A DNA stretch of 64,000 nucleotides from Odontesthes bonariensis (Eukaryota > Chordata > Actinopteri > Atheriniformes > Atherinopsidae): assembly GCF_027942865.1 (NCBI RefSeq), contig NC_134527.1:525536-589535 (forward strand). The letters run 5' to 3'. Each line of letters starts with the position of its first letter. Within the stretch, counting starts at the first letter, position 1. Positions 33,172-44,800 of the stretch are shown here, piece after piece. Both the position numbers and the translations under genes were made by a program. A model generated the notes under the pieces. The model did no database searches, was not told the origin of the DNA, and worked only from the letters and a program-made list of their open reading frames with translations.

Positions 33172-34765
33172 CAGGCCGGAGCCCATCCCAGCGGGACCGG
33201 AGCCCATCCCAACGGGCCGGAGCCCATCCCAGCGGGACCGGAGCCCATCCCAACGGGCCGGAGCCCATCCCAGCGGGACCGGAGCCCATCCCAACGGGCC
33301 GGAGCTCGTCCCAACGGGCCGGAGCCCATCCCAGCGGGACCGGAGCCCATCCCAACGGGCCGGAGCCCATCCCAGCGGGACCGGAGCCCATCCCAACGGG
33401 CCGGAGCCCATCCCAGCGGGACCGGAGCCCGTCCCAGCGGGGCCGGAGCCCATCCCAACGGGCCGGAGCTCGTCCCAACGGGGCCGGAGCCCGTCCCAGC
33501 GGGGCCGGAGCCCATCCCAGCGGGGCCGGAGCCCATCCCAACGGGCCGGAGCTCGTCCCAGCGGGGCCGGAGCCCATCCCAGCGGGGCCGGAGCCCATCC
33601 CAGCGGGGCCGGAGCCCATCCCAACGGGCCGGAGCCCGTCCCAGCGGGGCCGGAGCCCATCCCAGCGGGGCCGGAGCCCGTCCCAGCGGGGCCGGAGCTC
33701 GTCCCAACGGGCCCGGAGCCCGTCCCAGCGGGGCCGGAGCCCATCCCAGCGGGGCCGGAGCCCGTCCCAACGGGCCGGAGCCCGTCCCAACGGGGCCGGA
33801 GCCCGTCCCAGCGGGGCCGGAGCCCATCCCAACGGGCCGGAGCCCATCCCAACGGGCCGGAGCCCATCCCAACGGGGCCGGAGCCCGTCCCAGCGGGGCC
33901 GGAGCCCATCCCAACGGGCCGGAGCTCGTCCCAACGGGGCCGGAGCCCGTCCCAGCGGGGCCGGAGCCCATCCCAGCGGGGCCGGAGCCCGTCCCAGCGG
34001 GGCCGGAGCCCATCCCAACGGGCCGGAGCTCGTCCCAGCGGGGCCGGAGCCCGTCCCAGCGGGGCCGGAGCCCATCCCAGCGGGGCCGGAGCCCATCCCA
34101 ACGGGCCGGAGCTCGTCCCAGCGGGGCCGGAGCCCATCCCAGCGGGGCCGGAGCCCATCCCAACGGGCCGGAGCTCGTCCCAACGGGGCCGGAGCCCGTC
34201 CCAGCGGGGCCGGAGCCCATCCCAGCGGGGCCGGAGCCCGTCCCAACGGGCCGGAGCTCGTCCCAGCGGGGCCGGAGCCCATCCCAGCGGGGCCGGAGCC
34301 CGTCCCAGCGGGGCCGGAGCCCGTCCCAGCGGGGCCGGAGCCCGTCCCAGCGGGGCCGGAGCCCGTCCCAACGGGCCGGAGCCCGTCCCAGCGGGGCCGG
34401 AGCCCATCCCAACGGGGCCGGAGCCCGTCCCAGCGGGGCCGGAGCCCATCCCAACGGGCCGGAGCCCATCCCAACGGGGCCGGAGCCCGTCCCAGCGGGG
34501 CCGGAGCCCATCCCAACGGGCCGGAGCCCATCCCAACGGGGCCGGAGCCCGTCCCAGCGGGGCCGGAGCTCGTCCCAGCGGGTCCGGAGCTCATCCCAGC
34601 GGGGCCGGAGCCCATCCCAACGGGCCGGAGCCCATCCCAACGGGCCAGAGCTCGTCCCAGCGGTCCGGAGCCCGTCCCAACGGGCCGGAGCCCATCCCAA
34701 CGGGCCGGAGCCCATCCCAGCCGTCGGTCTGCTGGCCGGAGCCCATCCCAGCGGGTCCCGAGGAC
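33172..34765 (+). repeat. 20/21-bp GC-rich minisatellite upstream of ptbp3
   Basis: About 76 copies of ggagcccatcccagcgggac plus c and ggagcccgtcccagcggggc plus c, with 20-bp units (aacgggcc) mixed in. Open frames of up to 680 codons exist in several frames on both strands because stop codons are absent from the unit; they are not genes. Confidence 0.95.
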
Positions 34766-34993
34766 CGTGGTCCCTAGTTCCCGAGGGCCGTGGTACCCAG
34801 TTCCCGAGGGCCGTGGTCCCCAGTTCCCGGGGGCCGTGGTCCCCAGTTCCCGAGGGCCGTGGTCCCTAGTTCCCGAGGGCCGTGGTCCCCAGTTCCCGGG
34901 GGCCGTGGTCCCCAGTTCCCGAGGGCCGTGGTCCCCAGTTCCCGGGGGCCGTGGTCCCCAGTTCCCGAGGGCCGTGGTCCCCAGTTCCCGAGG
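34766..34993 (+). repeat. 23-bp minisatellite, left segment
   Basis: About ten copies of cccgagggccgtggtcccca followed by gtt. The same array resumes at 35514 after the duplicated promoter block. Confidence 0.93.
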
Positions 34994-35513
34994 GCTCTGC
35001 GCTGTTTGCTCACGACAATTTTCACAAAAATAAAAGTAGCAGAACGTGGAACACAAGCGACAAACGAGGGAAGCCGTTTGGGTGGAAACACCAACAACAA
35101 AAAGAACAAACAAACAAACAAGCGGAGGGGGAGAGGCTCGCGCAGGTGCGGCTCAGTCACCAAGGAAACGGAGGGAGGAAAAACGGCGGCAGGAACGAAC
35201 GTGCGCGAGGGGTTCAGGAGAGGTTCGGGAGGTTGTCTCGCGCTCACCCGTCCATGGTCCGCGCGGAGGAAACAGCCACAGGGGAAGAGTTGTTGTGGTC
35301 CGCGAGACTCCGCTGCCACCACGGAGAATGGCGAGCTCACTTCCTGTTTGATGACGTCACGATACAACATGGCGGGGGGACACACCTCAGATGTAATCAG
35401 AAAAGGAAGATTTAAAAAAAAAAAAAAAAGGAAAGGAAAACAATTACATGACATAAAGTGATAATAAAACTGGATGGATTTTACATAAAAAGATCAAAAT
35501 TAAAAAAATCTGA
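34994..35513 (-). promoter_or_regulatory. Second copy of the ptbp3 promoter/exon 1 (copy B)
   Basis: Nearly identical to 32562-33081 with small indels. It keeps ATGGCGG (35369-35375), TGACGTCA (35352-35359), the ETS core and the ATGGACGG plus gtgagc donor (ATG at 35255 on the minus strand). It sits inside the 23-bp minisatellite. It could act as an alternative ptbp3 promoter 2.4 kb further upstream, or be a silent copy. Confidence 0.7.
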
Positions 35514-36775
35514 AGGGTTGTGGTTCCCTAGTTCCCGAGGGCCTTGGTCCCCAGTTCCCGAGGGTTGTGGTTCCCCAGTTCCCGAGGGCCTTGGTCCCCA
35601 GTTCCCGAGGGTTGTGGTTCCCTAGTTCCCGAGGGCCTTGGTCCCCAGTTCCCGAGGGTTGTGGTTCCCCAGTTCCCGAGGGCCTTGGTCCCCAGTTCCC
35701 GATGGTTGTGGTTCCCTAGTTCCCGAGGGCCTTGGTCCCCAGTTCCCGAGGGTTGTGGTTCCCTAGTTCCCCAGGGCCTTGTTCCCCAGTTCCCGAGGGT
35801 TGTGGTTCCCTAGTTCCCGAGGGCCGTGGTCCCCAGTTCCCGAGGGTTGTGGTTCCCTAGTTCCCGAGGGCCGTGGTCCCCAGTTCCCGAGGGTTGTGGT
35901 TCCCTAGTTCCCCAGGGCCTTGGTCCCCAGTTCCCGAGGGCCTTGGTCCCCAGTTCCCGAGGGTTGTGGTTCCCCAGTTCCCGAGGGTTGTGGTTCCCTA
36001 GTTCCCGAGGGCCTTGGTCCCCAGTTCCCGAGGGTTGTGGTTCCCCAGTTCCCGAGGGTTGTGGTTCCCCAGTTCCCGAGGGTTGTGGTTCCCCAGTTCC
36101 CGAGGGCCGTGGTTCCCCAGTTCCCGAGGGTTGTGGTCCCCAGTTCCCGAGGGTTGTGGTCCCCAGTTCCCGAGGGTTGTGGTTCCAGAGTTCCCGAGGG
36201 CCGTGGTCCCCAGTTCCCGAGGGTTGTGGTTCCCTAGTTCCCGAGGGTTGTGGTTCCCTAGTTCCAGAGGGCCGTGGTTCCCTAGTTCCAGAGGGCCGTG
36301 GTTCCCTAGTTCCCGAGGGCCCTGGTCCTCTAGTTCCCGAGGGCCGTGGTCCTCTAGTTCCCGAGGGCCGTGGTCCTCTAGTTCCCGAGGGCCGTGGTCC
36401 CCAGTTCCCGAGGGTTGTGGTCCTCTAGTTCCCGAGGGTTGTGGTCCTCTAGTTCCCGAGGGTTGTGGTTCCCCAGTTCCCGAGGGTTGTGGTTCCTCTA
36501 GTTCCCGAGGGTTGTGGTTCCTCTAGTTCCCGAGGGTTGTGGTTCCCTAGTTCCCGAGGGCCTTCGTCCCCAGTTCCCGAGGGTTGTGGTTCCCTAGTTC
36601 CCGAGGGCCTTCGTCCCCAGTTCCCGAGGGTTGTGGTTCCCTAGTTCCCGAGGGTTGTGGTTCCCCAGTTCCCGAGGGTTGTGGTTCCCCAGTTCCCGAG
36701 GGTTGTGGTTCCCGAAGGTTGTGGTTCCCTAGTTCCCGAGGGCCCTGGTCCCCAGTTCCCGAGGGCCGCGGTACC
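35514..36775 (+). repeat. 23/24-bp minisatellite, right segment
   Basis: About 53 copies of cccgagggttgtggttcccc followed by agtt, with ccttggtcccc and ccgtggtcccc variants. Same family as 34766-34993. Open frames here are repeat artefacts. Confidence 0.95.
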
Positions 36776-36789
36776 CATGCCCTAATAAG

Positions 36790-38160
36790 TCCAAGGTTAG
36801 ACTGTTGAAATGCACCTTTATGTCGGCGTCTCCCAGTCTTCTCTCAGTCGCCTTCAGCTGGTGCAGAACGCTGCTGCCGTCTTTTAATAATAATAACAAT
36901 AATAATAACTTGGACTTATATAGCGCCTTTCAAGGTACCCAAGGTCGCTTTAACAAAAGAAAAGAAGGGGGAAGGGTAGGGCCGGGGGGTTTAAGAAGAG
37001 TAGGACATGGAGAAGAGATGTGTTTTTAGATTATTTTTGAACTGTAGCAGAGAGGGGCAGAACGGATGTGAAGTGGCAGATTGTTCCATAGGGTAGAGGC
37101 AGCTGAACAGAAGGCCCTATCTCCATATGTTTTCAGTCTGGTACGAGGAAGAGAAAGTAGGTCCTCGTCTGAGGAGCGCAGAAGCCGCGACTGGGAGTAG
37201 AGGTGGAGGAGATCAGAGATTTGTAGGTCAAGAGAAGGATTTTATAGGTGATGCTGCTTTGACTGGAAGCCAGAGAAGTTGCTTTAGGATGGGGGTGATG
37301 TGCTGCCAGGGCTTGGTGTGAGTTAGCACCCTGGCAGCTGAGTTTTGGACATACTGCAACCTGTCAGGGGCCTCACTGGGTAGCCCAGACAGGACACCGC
37401 TGCAGTAGTCCAGGCGGGAGGAGATAAATGAGTGGATGAGGGTCTCTGTTACTGAGTCAGATAATGAGGGCCGGAATCTTGAGATGTTTCTGAGGTGAAA
37501 AAAGCCAGATTTGGTGATACTCTTGATGTGGGACCGAAATGAGAGAGTGGAGTCCAGGATGACACCCAGGTTCCGTACCTCTGGTGATGGAGAGATGGAG
37601 CAGCCATCTCCAGGGCCAGATCAGCAACCTTCTTCAGCAGGGGGGCCGGGGCCACCACCATGAGCTGCTGTTGAGTTTGAGGAGGTCAGAGGTCAACCCA
37701 GCTTTAATTTGCTGCAGGCAGTTGTTGAGTTGTGTGGGTGGGAGCTGAGAGGAGGGGTTGTGCTGATGTACATCTGGGTGTCATCAGCATAGCAGTGAAA
37801 ACTGAGTCCATGGTTTCGGATAATTTGCCCTAGGGGGAAAAGAAGGGGACCCAGGACAGACCCCTGGGGGACGCCATGGTTAACTGCTGCAGTGATAGAG
37901 TTAGAACCTTTCAGAGTGATGTTTTGACAACAACAGTTTAAAACCTGCTTATTTAGGATGGCTTTAATACCCAGTAGTATGATGACACTTTTATCTGATT
38001 TTATCTTATTCGATTTTGTTGTATTTTCATTGCTTTCACTGTTCTTTTATTGTTTTTATTTACTTTATTAATTGCCTGCTGTAAAGCACTTTGGTACACC
38101 GTAAGGATCGTCTGTAAAGGGCTGCAGAAATAAAATACATTTATATTTACAAATGGATTC
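36790..38160 (+). mobile_element. Plus-strand LINE 3' remnant, interrupted
   Basis: The left piece (about 36795-36885) reads, with frame breaks, like the SRLDYCNAL..GVSQSSLSRLQLVQNAA end of L2/CR1 reverse transcriptases. It is broken by the opposite-strand LINE at 36886-37905 and resumes near 37906 with a 3' end of the tgtaaagcactttggtacac type at about 38085. Confidence 0.5.
36886..37905 (-). mobile_element. Minus-strand L2/CR1-like LINE 3' fragment
   Basis: On the minus strand from about 37885 it reads [13 protein letters not shown] (with a short deletion after it), then [19 protein letters not shown] and TQMYIS. Further on come [37 protein letters not shown] and STLWNNLPLHIRSAPL, the usual end of this LINE group. 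Several stops and frame changes are present. The YADD motif is intact but the copy is dead. Confidence 0.75.
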
Positions 38161-38700
38161 ATTTAAATAAAGCTGCAACCAGCAATCGATTCATTTTTAG
38201 ATTTTTATTCGATTTGTTTACTCGTTTGGTCTAAAGATTGTTTTTTTAAAGATCAGTTATTTTCTGAGATGACAACGTTGAATTCTTTAGTTTGGATCAA
38301 AAGTCTAAAACAGATTTTAAGCAGCAGATTTTCACCTTTTAGAGGCTGGAAGCAGAAATATTTGATGGATTTGTTTCATCGTTTTCCTCACTGAATGCAT
38401 TGCTTTTAATCCCCAGCAGTATGATGACACTTTTATCTTGTTTCATTTTGTTGTATTTTGTTGCTTTTACTGTTATTTTATTGTTTTTTTTGTTTGTTTG
38501 TTTTTACTTCTTCTTCTCTTTATTTATCACCATTTATCACAAATAAAGTACATTTACATTTACATCTGAACACTCTGGACCTTCAGAAGTTGTACTTTTA
38601 TTGAACTTTATGTCACATTTATTGGACTGAGATCCTAAAAATCTGTGTTCCCTGTGTACAGATTAAAGATTTAATCGTTTTGACGTTTCTTCGACCCTTC
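38160..38700. other. Spacer before hsdl2, AT-rich repeats
   Basis: Contains a second copy of cccagcagtatgatgacact (38412) seen at 37970, so it is probably another LINE-end relic. No gene evident. Confidence 0.4.
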
Positions 38701-38715
38701 GGGCTCTTTGACTGC

Positions 38716-38749
38716 GGACCGGAAGTGCTTGGTGGTGAACTTCCGGTCC
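38716..38749. promoter_or_regulatory. hsdl2: Inverted ETS/GABPA-type pair in the hsdl2 promoter
   Basis: GGACCGGAAGT (38716-38726) and its exact reverse complement ACTTCCGGTCC (38739-38749), 12 nt apart, about 100 bp upstream of the start codon. CCGGAAGT is the canonical ETS/GABPA core that is frequent in TATA-less promoters. The transcription start is likely within the next 80 bp. Confidence 0.6.
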
Positions 38750-38846
38750 GGAGGCTTCTGTTAAAGTAGGTGAAAGGTGGTGAAGACGACCTGCTGCACA
38801 GACTGTGACTGCCGTCTGCTCCTGTTGACTCTCACCTGAAGCCACG

Positions 38847-41800
38847 ATGCTGCAGAACACGGGGTGAGTTCGCTCCCACATTCAGAACTTCTGCCACACA
38901 GACGGGCAGTTAAAGCCCGAGCTGCAGCCTGCGGTGCGGGCAGACGGTGCTGCATAAAGGGCACATTTCACCCAATATTACGATCTGATTTAAGATTTTA
39001 CTGCAGCCGAAATCTGAAGGGAAGCTTTCTGTTTTGGAAGCCGTGTTTGTTTTTTATCCTGCATCCACTGCCGTTTGACCTCTGAGCAAGGGAGTTTAAA
39101 AGAGTCGGAATTTCAATGGGAGCTTTGTGACGGCGGCTCTTCTTCGCGTCATTGTGTTTGTTAGCTTGTTAGCTCACTGGCTAACAGAGTATCAAAACTT
39201 TAGTCGAATAGATTATTGATCGGGTTTGATCTGCTTTATTTAAATAGAATAAAAACATCTTTAAAAACCCGAGACACGTCAGACAGGAAGAGCACCTTCA
39301 AAATAAAAGCTTGTGATATAAGTGTCTGCGCGGAGGCTTTTATGATGAAAATTAACCAGAAGTGTCTTAACATTAAACGGATTTCAAACTTACACAATAC
39401 AATTTTAAAAAAAAAGAAGAAAAAAAAGCAAACCTCAAAGAAATAAACGATTTTAAATAAACAATAAATTTATCAATGAATAAATACTTAACCCTAATAG
39501 ATAGATAAGTACTTTATTCATCCCAATTTGGGAAATTGTTGTGTTGCAGCAGCATATAGTAAAAGATATGTAAACAATTAAAGTAAAAACAAGCAAATAG
39601 AATAGAATAAAATAAAATAAAAATAGTGAATAAACAGGGGTGTACTTTCTCCTCTAATTTCACACTGTAAATAGTGATACTCATCATATTTGGTCCAGTT
39701 GTGTATTTTTGAATATTTTTTTCGAATTTGAAACACACATCATATACAATGCAATTTTTCATTGTGTTCATTCTGAAAAGGGACATTTTTAAAACGACCT
39801 AAAAACATCATTAATATTTTTTTTCATAAATCTTTTATTCCACTTCAGTTCTGATCATAACCACCAAGTTTTCAATTATTAAAAAAAAAAAATAACCCTT
39901 TAAATACTTGTGTATATGAGGTAAACACCAATTTCTGTTAAAAAACACACACAAAAACTGCTGTATTTTCAATGTATTTAATGCAAAGTGAAATATTCTA
40001 TGGGGGATTATTAGGTCTGGGATATGTCATTGATGAGCTACAACATCAGTTTTATCAGCTTTTTAGTTTTTCTGCAGCGGCAGATTACAGAAACTGCTTT
40101 GTTTTACAGAAAAGGTCGTTTTAAAAGGGGACTAAAATGTCCCTTTTCAGAAATTAAGGAGTTTTTTTTTAAATCAGACATAGCAAAAAATTAAAAAATC
40201 CATAAAAATCAATGTTGTTGCTGATCATTGACATATCCCAGACCATAATTAACCCCGCTCAACAATTCCACTTTGCATTCCATATTTTGAAAATATCTTT
40301 TTTGTGAGTTTTTTTTTTTACAGAAATTGGCATTTACATGATATAAACCAGTATTTAAAGGGTTACATTTTTGCAAATAATTGAAAACTTTGTAGTTATG
40401 ATCAGAACTGAAGTGGAATAAATGATCTACAAAAAAAAGCGGAAAAAAATATGAACATATGATGTTTTTAGGTCGTTTTTAAAAGGGGACAAAAACGTCC
40501 CTTTTCAGAAATGAAGTTGTGTTTTAAATGAGGGTTAAAGTTACATAAAAGCTGAATTAAATTTAAACACTGTGACGTTTACTTGGTGTGTTTTTGTCAA
40601 AACCTTAAATATAGAATTCAACCGCTGGTCGTCTGTATCAGTTCCACCCTGCCTACTTTTATGTTCTTCTTTTTTTTGCCATGTTCACGTCTCAGGAAGC
40701 TCGCCGGCTGCACGCTCTTCATCACCGGAGCGAGTCGAGGCATCGGTAAAGCCATCGCGCTGAAAGCTGCCAGAGATGGAGCCAACATCGTGATCGCAGC
40801 CAAAACGGCCGAACCCCACCCCAAGCTGCCCGGGACCATCTTCACCGCCGCGGAGGAGGGTGAGCCGGCGTGCTTTCTGCTTAGTTTTTAATGTCAGGAT
40901 CCGAAAATAAACCCACCGTACAGTTCACAGAAAGCCTTCCTGTTTCATGTCTCAGTCTGCACTAACAGGCTAACAGGAAGCGTTTGGCCGTTAGCTCACG
41001 CAGCTAACAGGAAGCGTTTGGCCGTTAGCTCACGCAGCTAATAGGAAGCGTTTGGTCGTTAGCTCACGCAGCTAACAGGAAGCGTTTGGCCGTTAGCTCA
41101 CGCAGCTAACAGGAAGCGTTTGGCCGTTAGCTCACGCAGCTAATAGGAAGCGTTTGGTCGTTAGCTCACGCAGCTAACAGGAAGCGTTTGGCCGTTAGCT
41201 CACGCAGCTAACAGGAAGCGTTTGGCCGTTAGCTCACGCAGCTAACAGGAAGCGTTTGGCCGTTAGCTCACGCAGCTAACAGGAAGCGTTTGGCCGTTGG
41301 CTCACGCAGCTAACAGGAAGCGTTTGGCCGTTGGCCCACGCAGCTAACAGGAAGCGTTTGGCTGTTAGCTCACGCAGCTAACAGGAAGCGTTTGGCCGTT
41401 GGCCCACGCAGCTAACAGGAAGCGTTTGGCTGTTAGCTCACGCAGCTAACAGGAAGCGTTTGGCTGTTAGCTCACGCAGCTAACAGGAAGCGTTTGGCCG
41501 TTGGCCCACGCAGCTAACAGGAAGCGTTTGGCCGTTAGCTCACGCAGCTAACATGAAGCGTTTGGCCGTTGGCCCACGCAGCTAACAGGAAGCGTTTGGC
41601 CGTTAGCTCACGCAGCTAACAGGAAGCGTTTGGCCGTTGGCCCACGCAGCTAACAGGAAGCGTTTGGCCGTTGGCCCACGCAGCTAACAGGAAGCGTTTG
41701 GCCGTTAGCTCACGCAGCTAACAGGAAGCGTTTGGCCGTTAGCTCACGCAGCTAACAGGAAGCGTTTGGCCGTTGGCCCACGCAGCTAACAGGAAGCGTT

Positions 41801-44800
41801 TGGCCGTTAGCTCACGCAGCTAACAGGTAGTGTTTGGCCGTTGGCCCACGCAGCTAACAGGAAGCGTTTGGCTGTTAGCTCACGCAGCTAACAGGAAGCG
41901 TTTGGCCGTTGGCCCACGCAGCTAACAGGAAGCGTTTGGCTGTTAGCTCACGCAGCTAACAGGAAGCGTTTGGCCGTTGGCCCACGCAGCTAACAGGAAC
42001 CGTTTGGCTGTTAGCTCACGCAGCTAACAGGAAGCGTTTGGCCGTTAGCTCACGCAGCTAACAGGAAGCGTTTGGCCGTTGGCCCACGCAGCTAACAGGA
42101 AGCGTTTGGCCGTTAGCTCACGCAGCTAACAGGTAGTGTTTGGCCGTTGGCCCACGCAGCTAACAGGAAGCGTTTGGCCGTTAGCTCACGCAGCTAACAG
42201 GTAGCGTTTCGCCATTGGCCCACGCAGCTGACAGTATAATTCAATTCAACTTTACTAATATAGCACATTAAAACTACCTCAGCTGACCAAAGTGCTTCAC
42301 AATAGCAACTGCATCACAGATAAAATAGTTTCTAATGGAGATAACAATAAAAGCCAAGTTAAACTCCATTTCTTAGCCTCAGTTTCCTGCTTCCTCTGAC
42401 TCAAACATCAGGGCATCATGTGTGACGGGGACCGGCAGATAATGGGAAACTGCTTCCTATCAGCAAAGGACAGAATGTTCCCCATTAAGATACATTTATC
42501 TGTCCCCGTCACCGTGTTCTAATCATTCACCCCCCCCAGGCGTAGGTGTTGGTCCATGATTCAGGCTCTGTGATCCCACAGACTATCAGATTATTCACCA
42601 AAAAGTTTGAGAATTATGCTTTTAAATCTTTGGTAAACTGAAGTATAATTACCAGCATTTCAAAGTTTTTACTGACAGTTACATCACGTTTATGCAGAGT
42701 CTGTATTTGCAGTGTTAAGTTGAGGTTCAGAGTTTGAGTTAACACCAAAGTTTAACCTTGTGTATCGCATGGCTGACACAGGGTGTGTTCTTAAATTATA
42801 CTTCTGCTATTTATGCCTTCTACTACAAAAGGGTCGGCCAGCCAAGGTCACGAGACATTCCCGTCGTTCCCTCGTCTCACTTCCTACCTTAGAGGAGCAC
42901 AAAGTCATTAATCGTCTTTGTTTAGTAAATTAGAGCGAGGAGGCCAGCACACAGTGACATTTGACCCGTAAACATCCTAAAACAGAGGCTGTGTTCCACA
43001 CCACATACTACATACCACATACTGCATACTACATACTGCATACTACATACTACATACTACATACTGCATTCTACATACTGCATACTACATACTGCATTCT
43101 ACATACTGCATACTACATACTGCATACTACATACTGCATACTACATACTGCATTCTACATACTGCATTCTACATACTGCATACTGCATACTACATACTGC
43201 ATACTACATACTGCATTCTACATACTGCATTCTACATACTGCATACTGCATACTACATTCTACATGCTACATACTGCATGCTACATACTGCATACTACAT
43301 ACTGCATACTACATACTGCATTCTACATACTGCATTCTACATACTGCATACTGCATACTACATACTGCATACTACATACTGCATACTACATACTGCATAC
43401 TACATACTGCATTCTACATACTGCATTCTACATACTGCATACTGCATACTACATTCTACATGCTACATACTGCATGCTACATAGTACATACTGCATTCTA
43501 CATACTGCATACTGCATACTACATTCTACATTCTACATGCTACATACTGCATGCTACATACTGCATTCTACATACTGCATACTGCATTCTACATACTGCA
43601 TTCTACATACTGCATACTACATACTACATACTGCATACTACATACTGCATTCTACATACTGCATTCTACATACTGCATACTACATACTACATACTGCATA
43701 CTACATACTGCATTCTACATACTGCATACTGCATTCTACATACTGCATTCTACATACTGCATACTACATACTACATACTGCATTCTACATACTGCATACT
43801 ACATACTACATGCTACATACTACATACTGCATACTGCATACTACATACTGCATACTGCATACTGCATACTACATACTGCATACTACATTCTACATTCTAC
43901 ATTCTACATGCTGCATGCTACATACTGCATTCTGCATACTGCATTCTACATACTGCATACTACATACTGCATTCTACATACTACATACTGCATACTACAT
44001 ACTGCATTCTACATACTACATACTACATACTGCATACTACATACTGCATACTACATCAAATCAAATTTATTTATATAGCACATTTCATGTACAAACAACT
44101 CAAAGTGCTTTACATAAAATAAAAGCATTGCAGCAGGGAGTGGGAGAAGCATTAAAATACAGAAAGAATATAAAGAGAAACAAATAAAATTATTAAAATT
44201 AATTTAAAAACAAGCAACAGTCAAGATAAGTTGAAAGATATCGTGCAGATTTCATGCATAGACACATGAGAACAGAAATGTCTTTAACCTGGATTTAAAA
44301 ATGTCTCCATACATACTGCATACTACATCACCGTCGTGGTGAAGAAGGCCAAGCTCTCGATTTACCGGTCAATCTATGTTCCTACCCTCACCTATGGTCA
44401 CGAGCTGTGGGTAGGGACCGAAAGAACGAGATCCTACCCTCACCTGTGGTCACGAGCTGTGGGTAGTGACCGAAAGAACGAGATCCTACCCTCACCTGTG
44501 GTCACGAGCTGTGGGTAGTGACCGAAAGAACGAGATCCTACCCTCACCTGTGGTCACGAGCTGTGGGTAGTGACCGAAAGAACGAGATCCTACCCTCACC
44601 TATGGTCACGAGCTGTGGGTAGGGACCGAAAGAACGAGATCCTACCCTCACCTATGGTCACGAGCTGTGGGTAGGGACCGAAAGAACGAGATCCTACCCT
44701 CACCTATGGTCAGGAGCTGTGGGTAGGGACCGAAAGAACGAGATCCTACCCTCACCTATGGTCACGAGCTGTGGGTAGGGACCGAAAGAACGAGATCCTA

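Noticed and set aside
33068-35113. Long open frames (up to 681 codons) on both strands
   Set aside because: They consist of the 20/21-bp GC-rich minisatellite read in several frames. No domain, no splice context, and both strands are open equally.
42961-44187. 408-codon frame rich in Tyr-Ile-Leu-His-Thr
   Set aside because: A 7-bp microsatellite gives a 21-bp coding period without stops in three frames; the frame ends in an interspersed repeat.
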